This document shows, in pieces, positions 1 through 8,560 of a DNA stretch of 64,000 bases (its first letter is position 1; each line of letters begins with the position of its first letter). The notes beneath the pieces were generated by a model. The model saw only the letters and a list, made by a program, of their open reading frames with translations, was not told the DNA's origin and ran no database searches. Origin of the DNA: Macrococcus epidermidis (GTDB taxonomy: Bacteria; Bacillota; Bacilli; Staphylococcales; Staphylococcaceae); assembly GCF_003259695.1 (NCBI RefSeq), contig NZ_PZJH01000008.1, positions 20,541 through 84,540 on the forward strand, in the 5' to 3' direction. Both the position numbers and the translations under genes were made by a program.

Positions 1-2
1 TG

Positions 3-761
3 ACAGTTGTTATTGCTACAGGGCGTGCATTCTATGAAGCGAATACACCTATTAAACCGACCGGATTAAAAGTCCCATTCATTTGTTTGAATGGTGCGGA
101 AGTGCGTGATGAGGAATTCAATATTAGACATACTTCGAAATTAAGCGATCAGCAGATTAAAGAAGTTACTTCGATATTAGATAAATATAGTTTGTATTAT
201 CAGGTATACACAAGTGCACGCATTTATACGGAAGATAAAGAGAAAGACTTACAAATTTATCTGGATATTGCAGAAAAGATGGGACACACACCCGATGTAG
301 AAAAAATACGCAACGCTATCCAGAAACGAATTGATAATGGATCACTAAAAGAAGTATCAAATTATCAGGAAGTATATGAACGTGATGGTGAGATTGTGAT
401 GAAATTCTTAGCCTTCTCTAGTGATTTAGACAAAATTGATACAGCTAAAGCGGAACTTGCCCAGTTTAAACATTTAGCAGTATCTGCGTCATCTCGTGGT
501 AACATTGAAATCACACATAATGATGCACAAAAAGGGATTGCATTAGAGGCGCTATGTGAACAGCTAAATATCACGATGGACCAAGTGATGGCGATTGGTG
601 ATAATTTAAATGATATTTCGATGATTGAGAAAGCGAAGTATTCCTTTGCAATGGAAAACGGTACAGATGAAGTAAAAGCAGTAGCGCGTTACATGGCAGG
701 ATCTAATGAAGACAGCGGTGTCGGGCGTGCAATTATGCAAGTGATGAATGGAGAAGTTTAG
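3..761 (+). CDS. Cof-type HAD-IIB sugar-phosphatase-like hydrolase (5' truncated by window)
   Basis: The reading frame is open from the first bases of the window, so the N-terminus with the nucleophilic DxD motif lies outside. The visible part begins with the motif II region (TVVIATGR), continues through the alpha/beta cap domain, and has the family lysine (near DAQKGIAL) and motif IV, AIGDNLNDISMI (GDxxND). These are the marks of HAD superfamily IIB Cof/YidA-like phosphatases, which act on phosphosugars, flavin or pyridoxal phosphates in the cytoplasm. The exact substrate cannot be told from sequence. A degenerate stem-loop and a perfect hairpin follow the stop codon. Confidence 0.9.
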   Translation, partial: TVVIATGRAFYEANTPIKPTGLKVPFICLNGAEVRDEEFNIRHTSKLSDQQIKEVTSILDKYSLYYQVYTSARIYTEDKEKDLQIYLDIAEKMGHTPDVEKIRNAIQKRIDNGSLKEVSNYQEVYERDGEIVMKFLAFSSDLDKIDTAKAELAQFKHLAVSASSRGNIEITHNDAQKGIALEALCEQLNITMDQVMAIGDNLNDISMIEKAKYSFAMENGTDEVKAVARYMAGSNEDSGVGRAIMQVMNGEV

Positions 762-830
762 ATTTCACAGAGCTAAACAAGTCCGATATAAGTGATATAT
801 CGAACTAAACGATTTGTAATCTGGTGCGAC

Positions 831-859
831 GTGTCCAATAACATAGCAATATTGGACAC
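831..859. repeat. Perfect 10-bp inverted repeat without a T-tract
   Basis: GTGTCCAATA at 831-840 pairs exactly with TATTGGACAC at 850-859 around a 9-nt loop. Neither strand has a following U-run, so it is not a standard intrinsic terminator. It sits between the convergent HAD and maa genes. Role unknown: RNA stability element, decayed terminator or protein site. Confidence 0.5.
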
Positions 860-892
860 ATCTCAACAACTAATACGATACACATCCAATTA

Positions 893-925
893 AAAAGCGA
901 TGATACCCACAAGTATCATCGCTTT
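893..925 (-). terminator. Intrinsic terminator for the yojF-bshB2-folE2-maa operon
   Basis: GCGATGATAC (897-906) pairs with GTATCATCGC (913-922). The A-run at 892-896 gives the U-tract on the minus strand, and a short T-run on the plus side may make it bidirectional. It lies directly beyond the maa stop codon. Confidence 0.85.
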
Positions 926-932
926 CATCATA

Positions 933-1487
933 TTATTCTATTACTTGTATAACGCGGGCTGGTACACCTGCGACTACAACATTATCTGGTACGTCTTTGG
1001 TTACGACAGATCCACTGGCAATCACTACGTTATTGCCGATTGTCACACCTGGATTGATCACACTACGTCCACCAATCCAGCAATTATCTCCAATCACAAC
1101 AGGCTTAGCATACTCTAAACCGCTATTGCGCTGGGTAGGGTCAATCGGATGAGTTGCTGTGTAGATATGCACGCCAGGTGCTATCATACAATTATCACCA
1201 ATAGTAACTGGTGCTACATCTAAAATCGTTAAATCATGATTAGCATAAAAGTTTTCACCCACATGAATATTATAACCATAGTCACATCTGAAATCAGTTT
1301 CAATCATTACATTCTCTTTTGACGAACCAAGAATTGCTTTTATACGTTGTTCACGTTCTTCCGCTAAATTCTCAGGCGTGTTATTATACGCACGTACAGT
1401 CAATTTAGCGTTCAAACGATCGTTCTTTAATTCTAAATCACTCGGGTCATACATTAATCCGGCAATCATTTTTTCTTTTTCAGACAT
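933..1487 (-). CDS. maa: Maltose/galactoside O-acetyltransferase family, hexapeptide-repeat acetyltransferase
   Basis: A 184-residue protein of the NodL/LacA/Maa family of acetyl-CoA-dependent sugar O-acetyltransferases. The N-terminus ([16 protein letters not shown]) is the typical Mac domain. A left-handed beta-helix of hexapeptide repeats follows, with the catalytic histidine in YTATHPIDP and the late [15 protein letters not shown] coils. I chose the ATG at 1487 because AGGTGA lies 6-8 nt upstream. It is the last gene of a tight operon, 9 nt beyond the folE2 stop. The physiological acceptor sugar is unknown. Confidence 0.85.
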   Translation of the reverse strand: MSEKEKMIAGLMYDPSDLELKNDRLNAKLTVRAYNNTPENLAEEREQRIKAILGSSKENVMIETDFRCDYGYNIHVGENFYANHDLTILDVAPVTIGDNCMIAPGVHIYTATHPIDPTQRNSGLEYAKPVVIGDNCWIGGRSVINPGVTIGNNVVIASGSVVTKDVPDNVVVAGVPARVIQVIE

Positions 1488-1496
1488 AGCAATCAC

Positions 1497-2375
1497 CTAT
1501 TTCTTATAAGTTAGTCGAGCGAATGCATCGTGCTGATGAATGGATTCTTCATTACGACATTCAATTGTGAAACCTTCAATGAAATCTAATTCTACTAAAT
1601 CAGCTGCGATTAATCGTAATAAGTCTTCAACGAAACGAGGGTTTTCATACGCACGTTCAGTTACTGATTTCTCATCTGTACGTTTTAATATAGGATATAA
1701 CATTGAACTTGCATTGACTTCCATCGCTTCTAAGATGCGTTCTTTAAAATCTTCAGGTAATTCACCTTCTGGCGCGAAGTCGGCTTTCACTGTCACAATT
1801 CCACGTTGGTTATGCGCAGAGTATTCACTGATTTCTTTAGAACATGGACAAAGTGTTGTTACCATTGCTGTTAATGTTAATGATTTATTGACTGTCGTCT
1901 CATCTTCAACTGTCATAGAAAAACGCGTATCTGCATGTCCGATTGCACGTAAATTCGTTACCGGACTGAAACGGTCAAAGAACCATTTCGCATCTACATC
2001 AACGGTCGCATCTTTTTGATGCATTACTGTTTGTAAAGTGACTAACACTGCTTTTAATGTTTCAAAATCAAGTGATAAACCATTTTCATAATGGGCTTCA
2101 ACTGATTCTAAAATACGACTCATGTTAATGCCTTTTTCATCTTTAGCTAAATGTGTAGATAAGCTAAATGTTCCTGCTGTTTGATATCCATCCAGACGGA
2201 CTGGATATGTTAAATTTTTAATACCTACATGATCGATTTCGAATAAAAAATCTTTTTTTGAACTTTGCAGGTCAGTCATCTTTTCTTTCTCAGTAGGTTT
2301 AGTCCCCTTGATTGGATCTACTGAACCGAAATGTTTCCAGCGACCTTCACGTGTATTTAAATTATATTGATCCAT
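1497..2375 (-). CDS. folE2: GTP cyclohydrolase FolE2 (type IB)
   Basis: At 292 residues this matches the type IB GTP cyclohydrolase family, which converts GTP to 7,8-dihydroneopterin triphosphate for folate and does not need zinc as FolE does. The family motif around the metal-binding cysteine is visible as LCPCSKEIS (about residue 175), followed by AHNQRG and a late [15 protein letters not shown] segment. Start ATG at 2375 follows AGGAGA. It lies between bshB2 and maa in one transcriptional unit. Clustering with bacillithiol genes recurs in Firmicutes; both suit metal-limited or oxidising conditions (inference). Confidence 0.95.
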   Translation of the reverse strand: MDQYNLNTREGRWKHFGSVDPIKGTKPTEKEKMTDLQSSKKDFLFEIDHVGIKNLTYPVRLDGYQTAGTFSLSTHLAKDEKGINMSRILESVEAHYENGLSLDFETLKAVLVTLQTVMHQKDATVDVDAKWFFDRFSPVTNLRAIGHADTRFSMTVEDETTVNKSLTLTAMVTTLCPCSKEISEYSAHNQRGIVTVKADFAPEGELPEDFKERILEAMEVNASSMLYPILKRTDEKSVTERAYENPRFVEDLLRLIAADLVELDFIEGFTIECRNEESIHQHDAFARLTYKK

Positions 2376-2388
2376 CTCATTCTCCTAA

Positions 2389-3054
2389 TTAAACTTCGTA
2401 TTCGTAGAAGCGTTCTTTTCGAAGCCACATATCTTTTGCCGCTTCTGCTTCTTGCGTATTGGCTGCTAAATTTTCTAGCATTGGTCCTGTTTGCGATGCA
2501 TGGGCACCTAATACATTCATCTTTCTTTCTTCATATCCCGAAATATCATATTCAACATTGGGTTCGCCAATATTCTCAACGGTATCATTACTAAAAGCGA
2601 CTAAATGTAGTTTAGGTTTCTCACCGTCCATACGACGGACTGCTTCAACGACTGCATCCGCTGTTGCTTCGTGATCCGGATGCACTGAGTAACCTGGATA
2701 GAACGAAATAATTTTTGAAGGATTTAATTCACTAATTAATCCTGTAACCATATCCGCTAAGTCATCTAGTAATTCAAATTCTAACGTTTTATCACGGTAA
2801 CCCATTTTACGTAAGTCGGTAATCCCCATTACGCGACATGCATCTTCTAATTCTTTCTCACGAATCTTAGGTAATGTTTCGCGTGTTGCAAATGGTGGAT
2901 TTCCTAAGTTTCTTCCCATCTGTCCTAATGTGAGACATGCGTAAGTGACAGGCGTACCTGCATCGATATGTTTCATAATCGTACCTGATACACCGAATGC
3001 TTCATCATCCGGATGAGGGAAGATTACGAGTACTTGTCTTTCTTGTTCCATCAT
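2389..3054 (-). CDS. bshB2: Bacillithiol biosynthesis deacetylase BshB2 (LmbE-like)
   Basis: About 221 residues of the PIG-L/LmbE zinc deacetylase fold. The metal motif PHPDDEAFG is at the N-terminus and the second histidine motif HPDHEAT is near residue 130. BshB2 removes the acetyl group from N-acetylglucosaminyl-malate to give GlcN-malate, the second step of bacillithiol synthesis. Three consecutive ATG codons follow a GGGGG Shine-Dalgarno; 3054 or 3051 has the best spacing. The upstream neighbour is yojF, the same pairing as B. subtilis yojF-yojG, which strongly supports the call. Confidence 0.93.
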   Translation of the reverse strand: MMEQERQVLVIFPHPDDEAFGVSGTIMKHIDAGTPVTYACLTLGQMGRNLGNPPFATRETLPKIREKELEDACRVMGITDLRKMGYRDKTLEFELLDDLADMVTGLISELNPSKIISFYPGYSVHPDHEATADAVVEAVRRMDGEKPKLHLVAFSNDTVENIGEPNVEYDISGYEERKMNVLGAHASQTGPMLENLAANTQEAEAAKDMWLRKERFYEYEV

Positions 3055-3064
3055 CATTTCCCCC

Positions 3065-3421
3065 TTAAACTTCAAATGGTGTTTCGCTTATTTCAAGAGC
3101 TGCTGCAAGCTGTCCTTGATAGTTTAATCCTGCCATTAAGAAACGACCTTGCTTGTCAATTTCGAAGTGTGTTAAACCTTGCACATAGATCCATCCGCCA
3201 TTTAATTTTAAACCGACACGGAAAGGTTCTTTTCCGCCGCCAGTAATAATCCCTTGTATATATGATACTTGAATATTACGTAAGAATGTACCCGCATTGA
3301 ACACTTTTTCGTCAAAGTGACTTGCATAAGCCCCATTCGTTGTTTCTACATGTAAATAGACAGGCTTCTCTTGAAATTGATTCAATAGCTCCTGTACTTG
3401 TTGTTTTTCGATTAATTCCAT
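3065..3421 (-). CDS. yojF: YojF family protein (DUF1806), bacillithiol-linked partner of BshB2
   Basis: A 118-residue cytoplasmic protein of the YojF/DUF1806 family, recognised from the central FRVGLKLNGGWIYVQGLTHF stretch and from its position immediately before bshB2. The biochemical role of YojF is not established. The ATG at 3421 is preferred over 3427 because GAGGAG is 8 nt upstream of it but only 2 nt from the other. It is the first gene of a four-gene operon (yojF-bshB2-folE2-maa). The 80 bp upstream are AT-rich with no clear operator. Confidence 0.85.
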   Translation of the reverse strand: MELIEKQQVQELLNQFQEKPVYLHVETTNGAYASHFDEKVFNAGTFLRNIQVSYIQGIITGGGKEPFRVGLKLNGGWIYVQGLTHFEIDKQGRFLMAGLNYQGQLAAALEISETPFEV

Positions 3422-3511
3422 CTTCATTGCTCCTCAAAGTTTATACTAGACTATTTTACTAAATAAATTGTAAAAATTATACCTTTTGAGCTTGCATAAG
3501 AAAAAAAGACA

Positions 3512-3540
3512 TAAAAAAGCTGAGACAAACGTCTCAGCAT
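3512..3540 (-). terminator. Intrinsic terminator of pdxK
   Basis: GCTGAGAC (3519-3526) and GTCTCAGC (3531-3538) form an 8-bp stem with a 4-nt AAAC loop. The A-run 3513-3518 gives the U-tract on the minus strand, just past the pdxK stop. Confidence 0.85.
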
Positions 3541-3545
3541 TATAA

Positions 3546-4376
3546 TTAAACTTCTTTAGTCGTTACTTCAATCTTCTCAACGTTATTGTAAGCACCGTGC
3601 TGTACTGGACCAACAAATTCGTTCATTTTCCAGCCGTGTTTAATTGCTGATGCTACAAATCCTTTAGCAGCGATAACAGCTTCACGTGGAGATTTACCTA
3701 ATGCTAAGTTTGCTGTCGTAGCAGCTGCAAATGTACAACCTGCACCATGGTTATATGATGATTGGAATTTATCTGTTGTCAGTAATGTATAAGTTTCCCC
3801 ATCATAGTATAGGTCTAACGCTTCATCAGATTCTAAAGCTTTGCCACCTTTGATGATAACGTGTTTTGCACCACGCTCATGAATAATCTTTGCTGCTTCT
3901 TTCATCTGCTCGATTGTAGTTAGTTTACCTAAACCAGATAATTGACCTGCTTCAAATAAGTTCGGTGTCACAACAGTAGCAAGTGGTAATAAGTATTTAA
4001 TCATTGCATCAGTATTGCCTGGGTTAAGTACTTCATCTTCCCCTTTACATACCATAACAGGGTCTACAACGAAAAACGCTGCATCAGAATCTTCGAAAGC
4101 TTTGGCTGCACGTTCAATAATTTCTTCAGTACCTAACATACCTGTTTTAATGGCATCTGGTCCGATAGATAATGCTGTTTTAATTTGTTTATCTAATAAC
4201 TCGATTGGAAGTGGTGTAACGTCATGTCCCCATGTTTCTGGATCCATTGCTACAACAGCAGTTAATGCTACCATCCCGTAAGTGTTATATTCCTGGAAAG
4301 TTTTTAAGTCAGCCTGCATACCAGCTCCGGCACTTGTATCAGATCCTGCAATTGTTAAAATCTTTTTTAAGCTCAT
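3546..4376 (-). CDS. pdxK: Pyridoxine/pyridoxal/pyridoxamine kinase (ThiD-like ribokinase fold)
   Basis: 276 residues, the same length as S. aureus PdxK and nearly identical in landmark motifs: the N-terminal substrate region TIAGSDTSAGAGMQADLKTF, DPVMVCKGEDEVL in the middle, and the catalytic-loop cysteine segment SYNHGAGCTFAAA. This ribokinase-family enzyme phosphorylates B6 vitamers, and the family can also phosphorylate HMP. Close resemblance to staphylococcal PdxK and location beside ung favour pdxK over thiD. It is divergent from ung, so the 107 bp between them hold both promoters. Confidence 0.9.
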   Translation of the reverse strand: MSLKKILTIAGSDTSAGAGMQADLKTFQEYNTYGMVALTAVVAMDPETWGHDVTPLPIELLDKQIKTALSIGPDAIKTGMLGTEEIIERAAKAFEDSDAAFFVVDPVMVCKGEDEVLNPGNTDAMIKYLLPLATVVTPNLFEAGQLSGLGKLTTIEQMKEAAKIIHERGAKHVIIKGGKALESDEALDLYYDGETYTLLTTDKFQSSYNHGAGCTFAAATTANLALGKSPREAVIAAKGFVASAIKHGWKMNEFVGPVQHGAYNNVEKIEVTTKEV

Positions 4377-4483
4377 ATTTCATTTCCCCTATAAAGTTAT
4401 TTGTTATAATATCATATCATTAATGAGGATTTTAAAAAATAAATAAACACTAAGTTATGTTACAATTTCAATGAGGTGAAGTT

Positions 4484-5143
4484 ATGGATTGGCAAAAGAT
4501 ATTTCATGAAATTAAATTAACACTTGATTTTTCAGATATGGATGCATTTTTAGAAGAAGCTTATAATACGAAAACAGTTTATCCGCCTCGTGAAGCGATT
4601 TATAATGCATTCGCTTTAACGCCTTTTGAAAATGTTAAAGTAGTTGTTATCGGACAAGATCCGTATCATGGTCCGAATCAAGCGCATGGCTTAGCGTTCT
4701 CAGTGCAAAATGGTACTAAATTACCACCATCGCTACGTAATATGTATAAAGAACTTGAAAGCGACTTAGGTATCACGCGTGTAACAGGTGATCTTACCGG
4801 ATGGGCTAAAGAAGGTGTACTACTTTTGAACAGAGTGCTTACTGTCGAACAAAAGACGCCGAATGCACATCAAGGTATTGGGTGGGAATATTTTACACAG
4901 GCGATTGTTGAAGCGGTATCTCATCATAAAGAACATGCTGTCTTTGTCCTATGGGGCAGTCCAGCGCAAAAACTGACGCAGTTTATTGATACAGATAAAC
5001 ATACAATTATTAAAAGTGTCCATCCTAGTCCACTCAGTGCATATCGTGGATTCTTCGGTTCAAAACCTTTCAGTAAAATAAACCAAGATTTAGAAATGCA
5101 CGGACTAACGCCAATTAACTGGGCAAGGGAGGATTTATCATGA
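4484..5143 (+). CDS. ung: Uracil-DNA glycosylase
   Basis: A 219-residue family 1 UDG that excises uracil from DNA to start base-excision repair. The catalytic water-activating motif GQDPYHG lies near residue 62, the uracil-binding LLLNRVLTV near residue 117, and the minor-groove motif HPSPLS near residue 184. Length is normal for the family. ATG at 4484 follows GAGGTGA at ideal spacing. The stop overlaps the next start by 4 nt (ATGA), indicating translational coupling with the YwdI-like gene, the arrangement seen in Bacillus (ung-ywdI). Confidence 0.97.
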   Translation: MDWQKIFHEIKLTLDFSDMDAFLEEAYNTKTVYPPREAIYNAFALTPFENVKVVVIGQDPYHGPNQAHGLAFSVQNGTKLPPSLRNMYKELESDLGITRVTGDLTGWAKEGVLLLNRVLTVEQKTPNAHQGIGWEYFTQAIVEAVSHHKEHAVFVLWGSPAQKLTQFIDTDKHTIIKSVHPSPLSAYRGFFGSKPFSKINQDLEMHGLTPINWAREDLS

Positions 5144-5448
5144 ACCAGAAATTAATTGCACAATTATCTCAGGAAATAACGCTATTGAAACAAGCGAATA
5201 GTGATGCAGCGTTTAATAAGCATCTTTATGCCATTGAAATGTTAGCGCGTTTCGGGCAAACTGAAGAAAGTGGTGTAGCAATGTCTGATACACCAGTACA
5301 GCTAACAAATGTCAGTAAAATTACTGGGCCTCATGCAGGTATCACAACTGAAGAGTTGAAGATGATGGGAGCTAAAGTAGTATCAAGTGACAATAAAGTA
5401 AAAACGGATGACGGTTTCGGTAACGGTGATTCAATATTTGATTTTTAA
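5140..5448 (+). CDS. YwdI-like protein, DUF5327 family
   Basis: A 102-residue cytoplasmic protein with a helical N-terminal half (about residues 1-45) and a low-complexity, glycine- and aspartate-rich C-terminus ending [11 protein letters not shown]. Family assignment rests on N-terminal character and the conserved ung-ywdI-ywdK order. No catalytic motif is visible and function is unknown. It is coupled to ung by a 4-nt overlap and followed 18 nt later by the DUF423 gene. Confidence 0.75.
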   Translation: MNQKLIAQLSQEITLLKQANSDAAFNKHLYAIEMLARFGQTEESGVAMSDTPVQLTNVSKITGPHAGITTEELKMMGAKVVSSDNKVKTDDGFGNGDSIFDF

Positions 5449-5466
5449 ATTCAGGAGGAAAAAGTG

Positions 5467-5829
5467 ATGAAATTATTTTTAATTATCGGTGCGATTAATG
5501 CAATGATGGCAGTGGCATGTGGCGCGTTTGGTGCCCATGGTTTAGAAGGTAAGTTAAGTGAAAAATATATGGGCATCTGGGAGAAAGCAACGACATATCA
5601 AATGTATCATGCACTCGGATTAATAGCGATTGGTATATTAAATGGTACAACAAAGTTAAATTTAAATGCAGCAGGCTGGATGATGACACTTGGTATTGTT
5701 TTCTTTAGTGGCTCTTTATACATTTTAGCTTTAACACAAATTAAAATATTAGGTGCTATTACACCGATTGGTGGCGTATTGTTTATTGCAGCATGGGTTG
5801 CCCTCATGTTGGCAGCAATTAAATTATAA
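5467..5829 (+). CDS. DUF423 family small membrane protein (YwdK-like)
   Basis: A 120-residue integral membrane protein with about four predicted transmembrane helices. It carries the family hallmark near the N-terminus, [13 protein letters not shown], followed by a conserved [10 protein letters not shown] segment. Function unknown. ATG at 5467 is preferred over GTG at 5464 by spacing from AGGAGG. It ends the ung operon and runs into a strong bidirectional terminator. Confidence 0.88.
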   Translation: MKLFLIIGAINAMMAVACGAFGAHGLEGKLSEKYMGIWEKATTYQMYHALGLIAIGILNGTTKLNLNAAGWMMTLGIVFFSGSLYILALTQIKILGAITPIGGVLFIAAWVALMLAAIKL

Positions 5830-5830
5830 T

Positions 5831-5867
5831 AAAATAAGGCTGACGCTTTCGCGTCAGCCTTATTTTT
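5831..5867. terminator. Bidirectional intrinsic terminator
   Basis: AAATAAGGCTGACGC (5832-5846) and its exact complement (5851-5865) form a 15-bp stem with a TTTC loop. A- and T-runs on either side allow termination of the DUF423 gene and of the small minus-strand gene at 5866-5991. Confidence 0.92.
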
Positions 5868-5991
5868 ACTTATTGTTAACGTGTTGAGCATTTGTATTTG
5901 ATTGCTGTTGAGCACGTTTTTCTAATTGTCTCTTTACGATTGGAATTAGAATAGGACTTAATTTAATAATTAATCTCACTAATTTATTCAT
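5866..5991 (-). CDS. Small 41-residue amphipathic/cationic protein
   Basis: An ATG at 5991 follows a GAGG Shine-Dalgarno with 9 nt spacing. The 41-codon frame begins MNKLVRLIIKLSPILIPIVK and ends with a basic, glutamine- and asparagine-rich tail. The N-terminal half is hydrophobic with regularly placed lysines and arginines, compatible with an amphipathic or membrane-associated helix; the stop sits exactly at the bidirectional terminator. These features make it a credible gene. I do not recognise a family; membrane-active peptide or small conserved Staphylococcaceae protein are both possible. Confidence 0.6.
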   Translation of the reverse strand: MNKLVRLIIKLSPILIPIVKRQLEKRAQQQSNTNAQHVNNK

Positions 5992-6058
5992 AATGATTTG
6001 CCTCATTTCTATGTGTTATATAATTTATATATATCCGATTTGTAAGGCATTAAACATT

Positions 6059-7408
6059 TTAATGTCTCTTTCTTAAAATAAAATAGAAAGGAATGCCGAT
6101 GATAACAAATGCCACGCCCAGCATAGAACCGACAAAGTCACTCATTAACGTACTGATGATAATGAATAATCCTCCAAGTAACGCAACGATTGGAACAATC
6201 GGATATAGCGGCACTGAGTAATCGCGATTAACACCTTTATTGCGTTGTCTTAATAAGAATAGACCAATAAATGCTGCTAGATAGAAGATATAAATAATAA
6301 AGATACATACTTCTGATAAGTAATCTGCATTAACGATATCAGGAATAACAATTGTTAATAATAATAAAATCATACTGATAACATATACAGCAATTAATGC
6401 ACCAATTGGTGATTTGAATCTAGGGCTGACATAGCTAATTGCTTTATCAAATGGTAATAGATGATCATCGGCCATCGCAAATGGAATACGTGGGAATGTC
6501 ATAATTTTACCGTTTAAGCATCCGAAGATTGAAATAATTACACCGATATTCACAAATTTAGAACCGAAATCACCGAATAAGATCTTAGCTGCTTCCGCTG
6601 AAGAAGTATTACCCATGCCTACTAATTTATCAGCAGGAATAACATGGAATACAGCGATATTAATCAACACGTAAGCAAGTGTAACGACGCTTAAGCCGGC
6701 AAACATTGCTAACGGTAGATTTCTTTTAGGATTTTTCATTTCTCCAGTTAAGTTCGTTAATAGAATCCATCCATCATAGGCGAAAAGTGTCGCTAATACA
6801 GCACGACCAAAGTTAATTTCTTCTTGATTTTTAATTAAGCTGGTAACGTCTTGACCGAATATACCTTCTTTACCCCATAACAGACCGAAAATGATAATCG
6901 CGAATACAGGTATCAATTTACAGATTGTTGTAAATGTCTGCATCGCACCACCTAAACCAGTCCCCATAATATTTAAGATGACCAGGAAAGTAAATGCTGC
7001 AATACCGATCCATATACCTAAAGCAGGATCTAATTCAAAGAAGTTTGTTACTAAAATACCGAAAAATAAAGACAATGAAGCAATGATTGCAGGTCCATAA
7101 ATAACAGTTTGCATCCAGCCAGTTAAAAATCCCCAGAATGGTCCGTAAATATCTCTTATATAAGCATATAATCCACCTGTTTTAGGAATTTGAGCACCAA
7201 CTTCAGCAATTGTAAGACCGGCAGCAAGTGTCAGTATACCCCCGACAATCCATGCCCAGATTGCAAGATCACTTGTCCCCGCATGATTTAATACGACTGA
7301 CGGTTTCACAAACACACCAGAACCGATAATTGTTCCGATAACAACCGTTATTGCGGTCCAGAAACCTATCGTTTTTTCTAGTGCCTGTTCTCCGTGTTGT
7401 TTATTCAT
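6059..7408 (-). CDS. APC-family amino acid permease/exchanger (SteT/LAT-like)
   Basis: A 449-residue, 12-helix transporter. The first helix carries the APC substrate-binding signature IGTIIGSGVFVKPS, followed by GGLYAYIRDIYGPFWGFLTGW in TM3. Overall form resembles B. subtilis SteT, a serine/threonine exchanger of the L-type subfamily; specificity cannot be fixed from sequence. ATG at 7408 follows AAGGGGTGAG. It is monocistronic and divergent from sstA, so its promoter shares the 7409-7606 gap with the Fur-boxed sst promoter. No strong terminator is visible downstream. Confidence 0.85.
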   Translation of the reverse strand: MNKQHGEQALEKTIGFWTAITVVIGTIIGSGVFVKPSVVLNHAGTSDLAIWAWIVGGILTLAAGLTIAEVGAQIPKTGGLYAYIRDIYGPFWGFLTGWMQTVIYGPAIIASLSLFFGILVTNFFELDPALGIWIGIAAFTFLVILNIMGTGLGGAMQTFTTICKLIPVFAIIIFGLLWGKEGIFGQDVTSLIKNQEEINFGRAVLATLFAYDGWILLTNLTGEMKNPKRNLPLAMFAGLSVVTLAYVLINIAVFHVIPADKLVGMGNTSSAEAAKILFGDFGSKFVNIGVIISIFGCLNGKIMTFPRIPFAMADDHLLPFDKAISYVSPRFKSPIGALIAVYVISMILLLLTIVIPDIVNADYLSEVCIFIIYIFYLAAFIGLFLLRQRNKGVNRDYSVPLYPIVPIVALLGGLFIIISTLMSDFVGSMLGVAFVIIGIPFYFILRKRH

Positions 7409-7546
7409 AAGCTCACCCCTTCTTGTTTACTTATGTTCAATATATCATGAAATAAAGCGTTACCAATACAAATTTTTTAATAATAACTAATTTTTCAACG
7501 TATTTTTTTAAAATACAGGTTGAAAATAATTCTCAGTCTGTTATGA

Positions 7547-7584
7547 TTGTAACTGAAAATGTTTCTCAATGATAATTATTATCA
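7547..7584 (+). promoter_or_regulatory. sst promoter with perfect 7-1-7 Fur box over the -10
   Basis: A -35 TTGTAA (7547-7552) and -10 GATAAT (7571-7576) are separated by 18 bp. TGATAATTATTATCA at 7570-7584 is a perfect 7-1-7 Fur operator covering the -10, so iron-loaded Fur would block RNA polymerase directly. This predicts iron-repressed expression of sstABCD. Confidence 0.88.
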
Positions 7585-7606
7585 TTTATGATTGGAGCTC
7601 TTGTTG

Positions 7607-8560
7607 ATGAAAATGATTTATGGCCTTATTGTATTAGTGTTATTATCGATTGTTTCGATATTTGTAGGGGTAATTGATATTTCGCCGCAACATTTAATGC
7701 ACCTATCAGACAATCAGAAAAATATTTTAATAAATAGTCGTTTCCCGAGAACACTATCTATTATATTAGCTGGCGTGGCATTAAGTGTTGCAGGGTTACT
7801 GATGCAGCAGCTTACACGTAATAAATTCGTCTCGCCGACAACAGCTGGTACGATGGATTTTGCGAAATTTGGTGTATTGATATCAATGATTTTTTTTGCA
7901 CAAGCGCCATTATTAGTGAAACTCGGATTTAGTATTACAACTGCTATTCTCGGGACATTTATGTTTATGTGGATTGTTAATCGTATTAAGTTTAAAGATG
8001 CGATATTCATTCCGCTCGTCGGATTGATGCTTGGTAATATCGTTTCCAGTTTAGCAACATTCATGGCATTAAGATTTAATGCAGTGCAAAGCATTTCTAA
8101 CTTCTTTGTCGGTGATTTTTCGATGATTACGAAAGGACGTTATGAAGTGCTGTATATCATCATTCCAATGGTTATTATTATGTATTTCTTTGCACATCAC
8201 TTTACGATTGTTGGGATGGGAGAGTCATTTAGTAAGAACTTAGGAATCTCATACAACAAAATAATGAATCTCGGCGTAGTCATTGCAGCAGTGGTTTCAG
8301 CGACTGTCGTTGTAACAATCGGTGTATTACCGTTTCTGGGATTAATTGTACCGAATATCGTTGGACTTTTTGTCGGAGATCATATGAATAAAGCGTTACC
8401 GTACACTGCGCTTCTCGGTGCAATAATTGTAATGATTGCTGATATATTCAGCCGAATTATTATCTTTCCATACGAAATACCGATAGGGCTAACGCTAGGT
8501 ATCTTAGGTAGTGTTGTATTTATGGTCATCCTTCTGAAAAGGAGGAAAGAATATGCCTAA
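7607..8560 (+). CDS. sstA: Iron-siderophore ABC transporter permease SstA (FecCD family)
   Basis: A 317-residue FecCD permease with about nine to ten membrane helices. It shows the family segments SRFPRTLSIILAGVALSVAG near the N-terminus and GVLPFLGLIVPNIVGL near the C-terminus, the cytoplasmic loop contacting the ATPase. ATG 7607 is chosen over TTG 7592 because GGAG (7594-7597) is 9 nt upstream. It heads an operon in the order permease-permease-ATPase-lipoprotein, as in staphylococcal sstABCD, which imports catecholate-type siderophores. It overlaps the next gene by 8 nt. Confidence 0.9.
   Translation: MKMIYGLIVLVLLSIVSIFVGVIDISPQHLMHLSDNQKNILINSRFPRTLSIILAGVALSVAGLLMQQLTRNKFVSPTTAGTMDFAKFGVLISMIFFAQAPLLVKLGFSITTAILGTFMFMWIVNRIKFKDAIFIPLVGLMLGNIVSSLATFMALRFNAVQSISNFFVGDFSMITKGRYEVLYIIIPMVIIMYFFAHHFTIVGMGESFSKNLGISYNKIMNLGVVIAAVVSATVVVTIGVLPFLGLIVPNIVGLFVGDHMNKALPYTALLGAIIVMIADIFSRIIIFPYEIPIGLTLGILGSVVFMVILLKRRKEYA

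Noticed and set aside
1540..2019. 159-codon plus-strand frame inside folE2
   Set aside because: Antisense shadow of a highly conserved enzyme gene with low-complexity Ser-rich product and no ribosome site.
5607..5915. 102-codon minus-strand frame over the DUF423 gene
   Set aside because: It lies antisense to a conserved membrane-protein gene and conflicts with the well-supported 41-residue frame and terminator.
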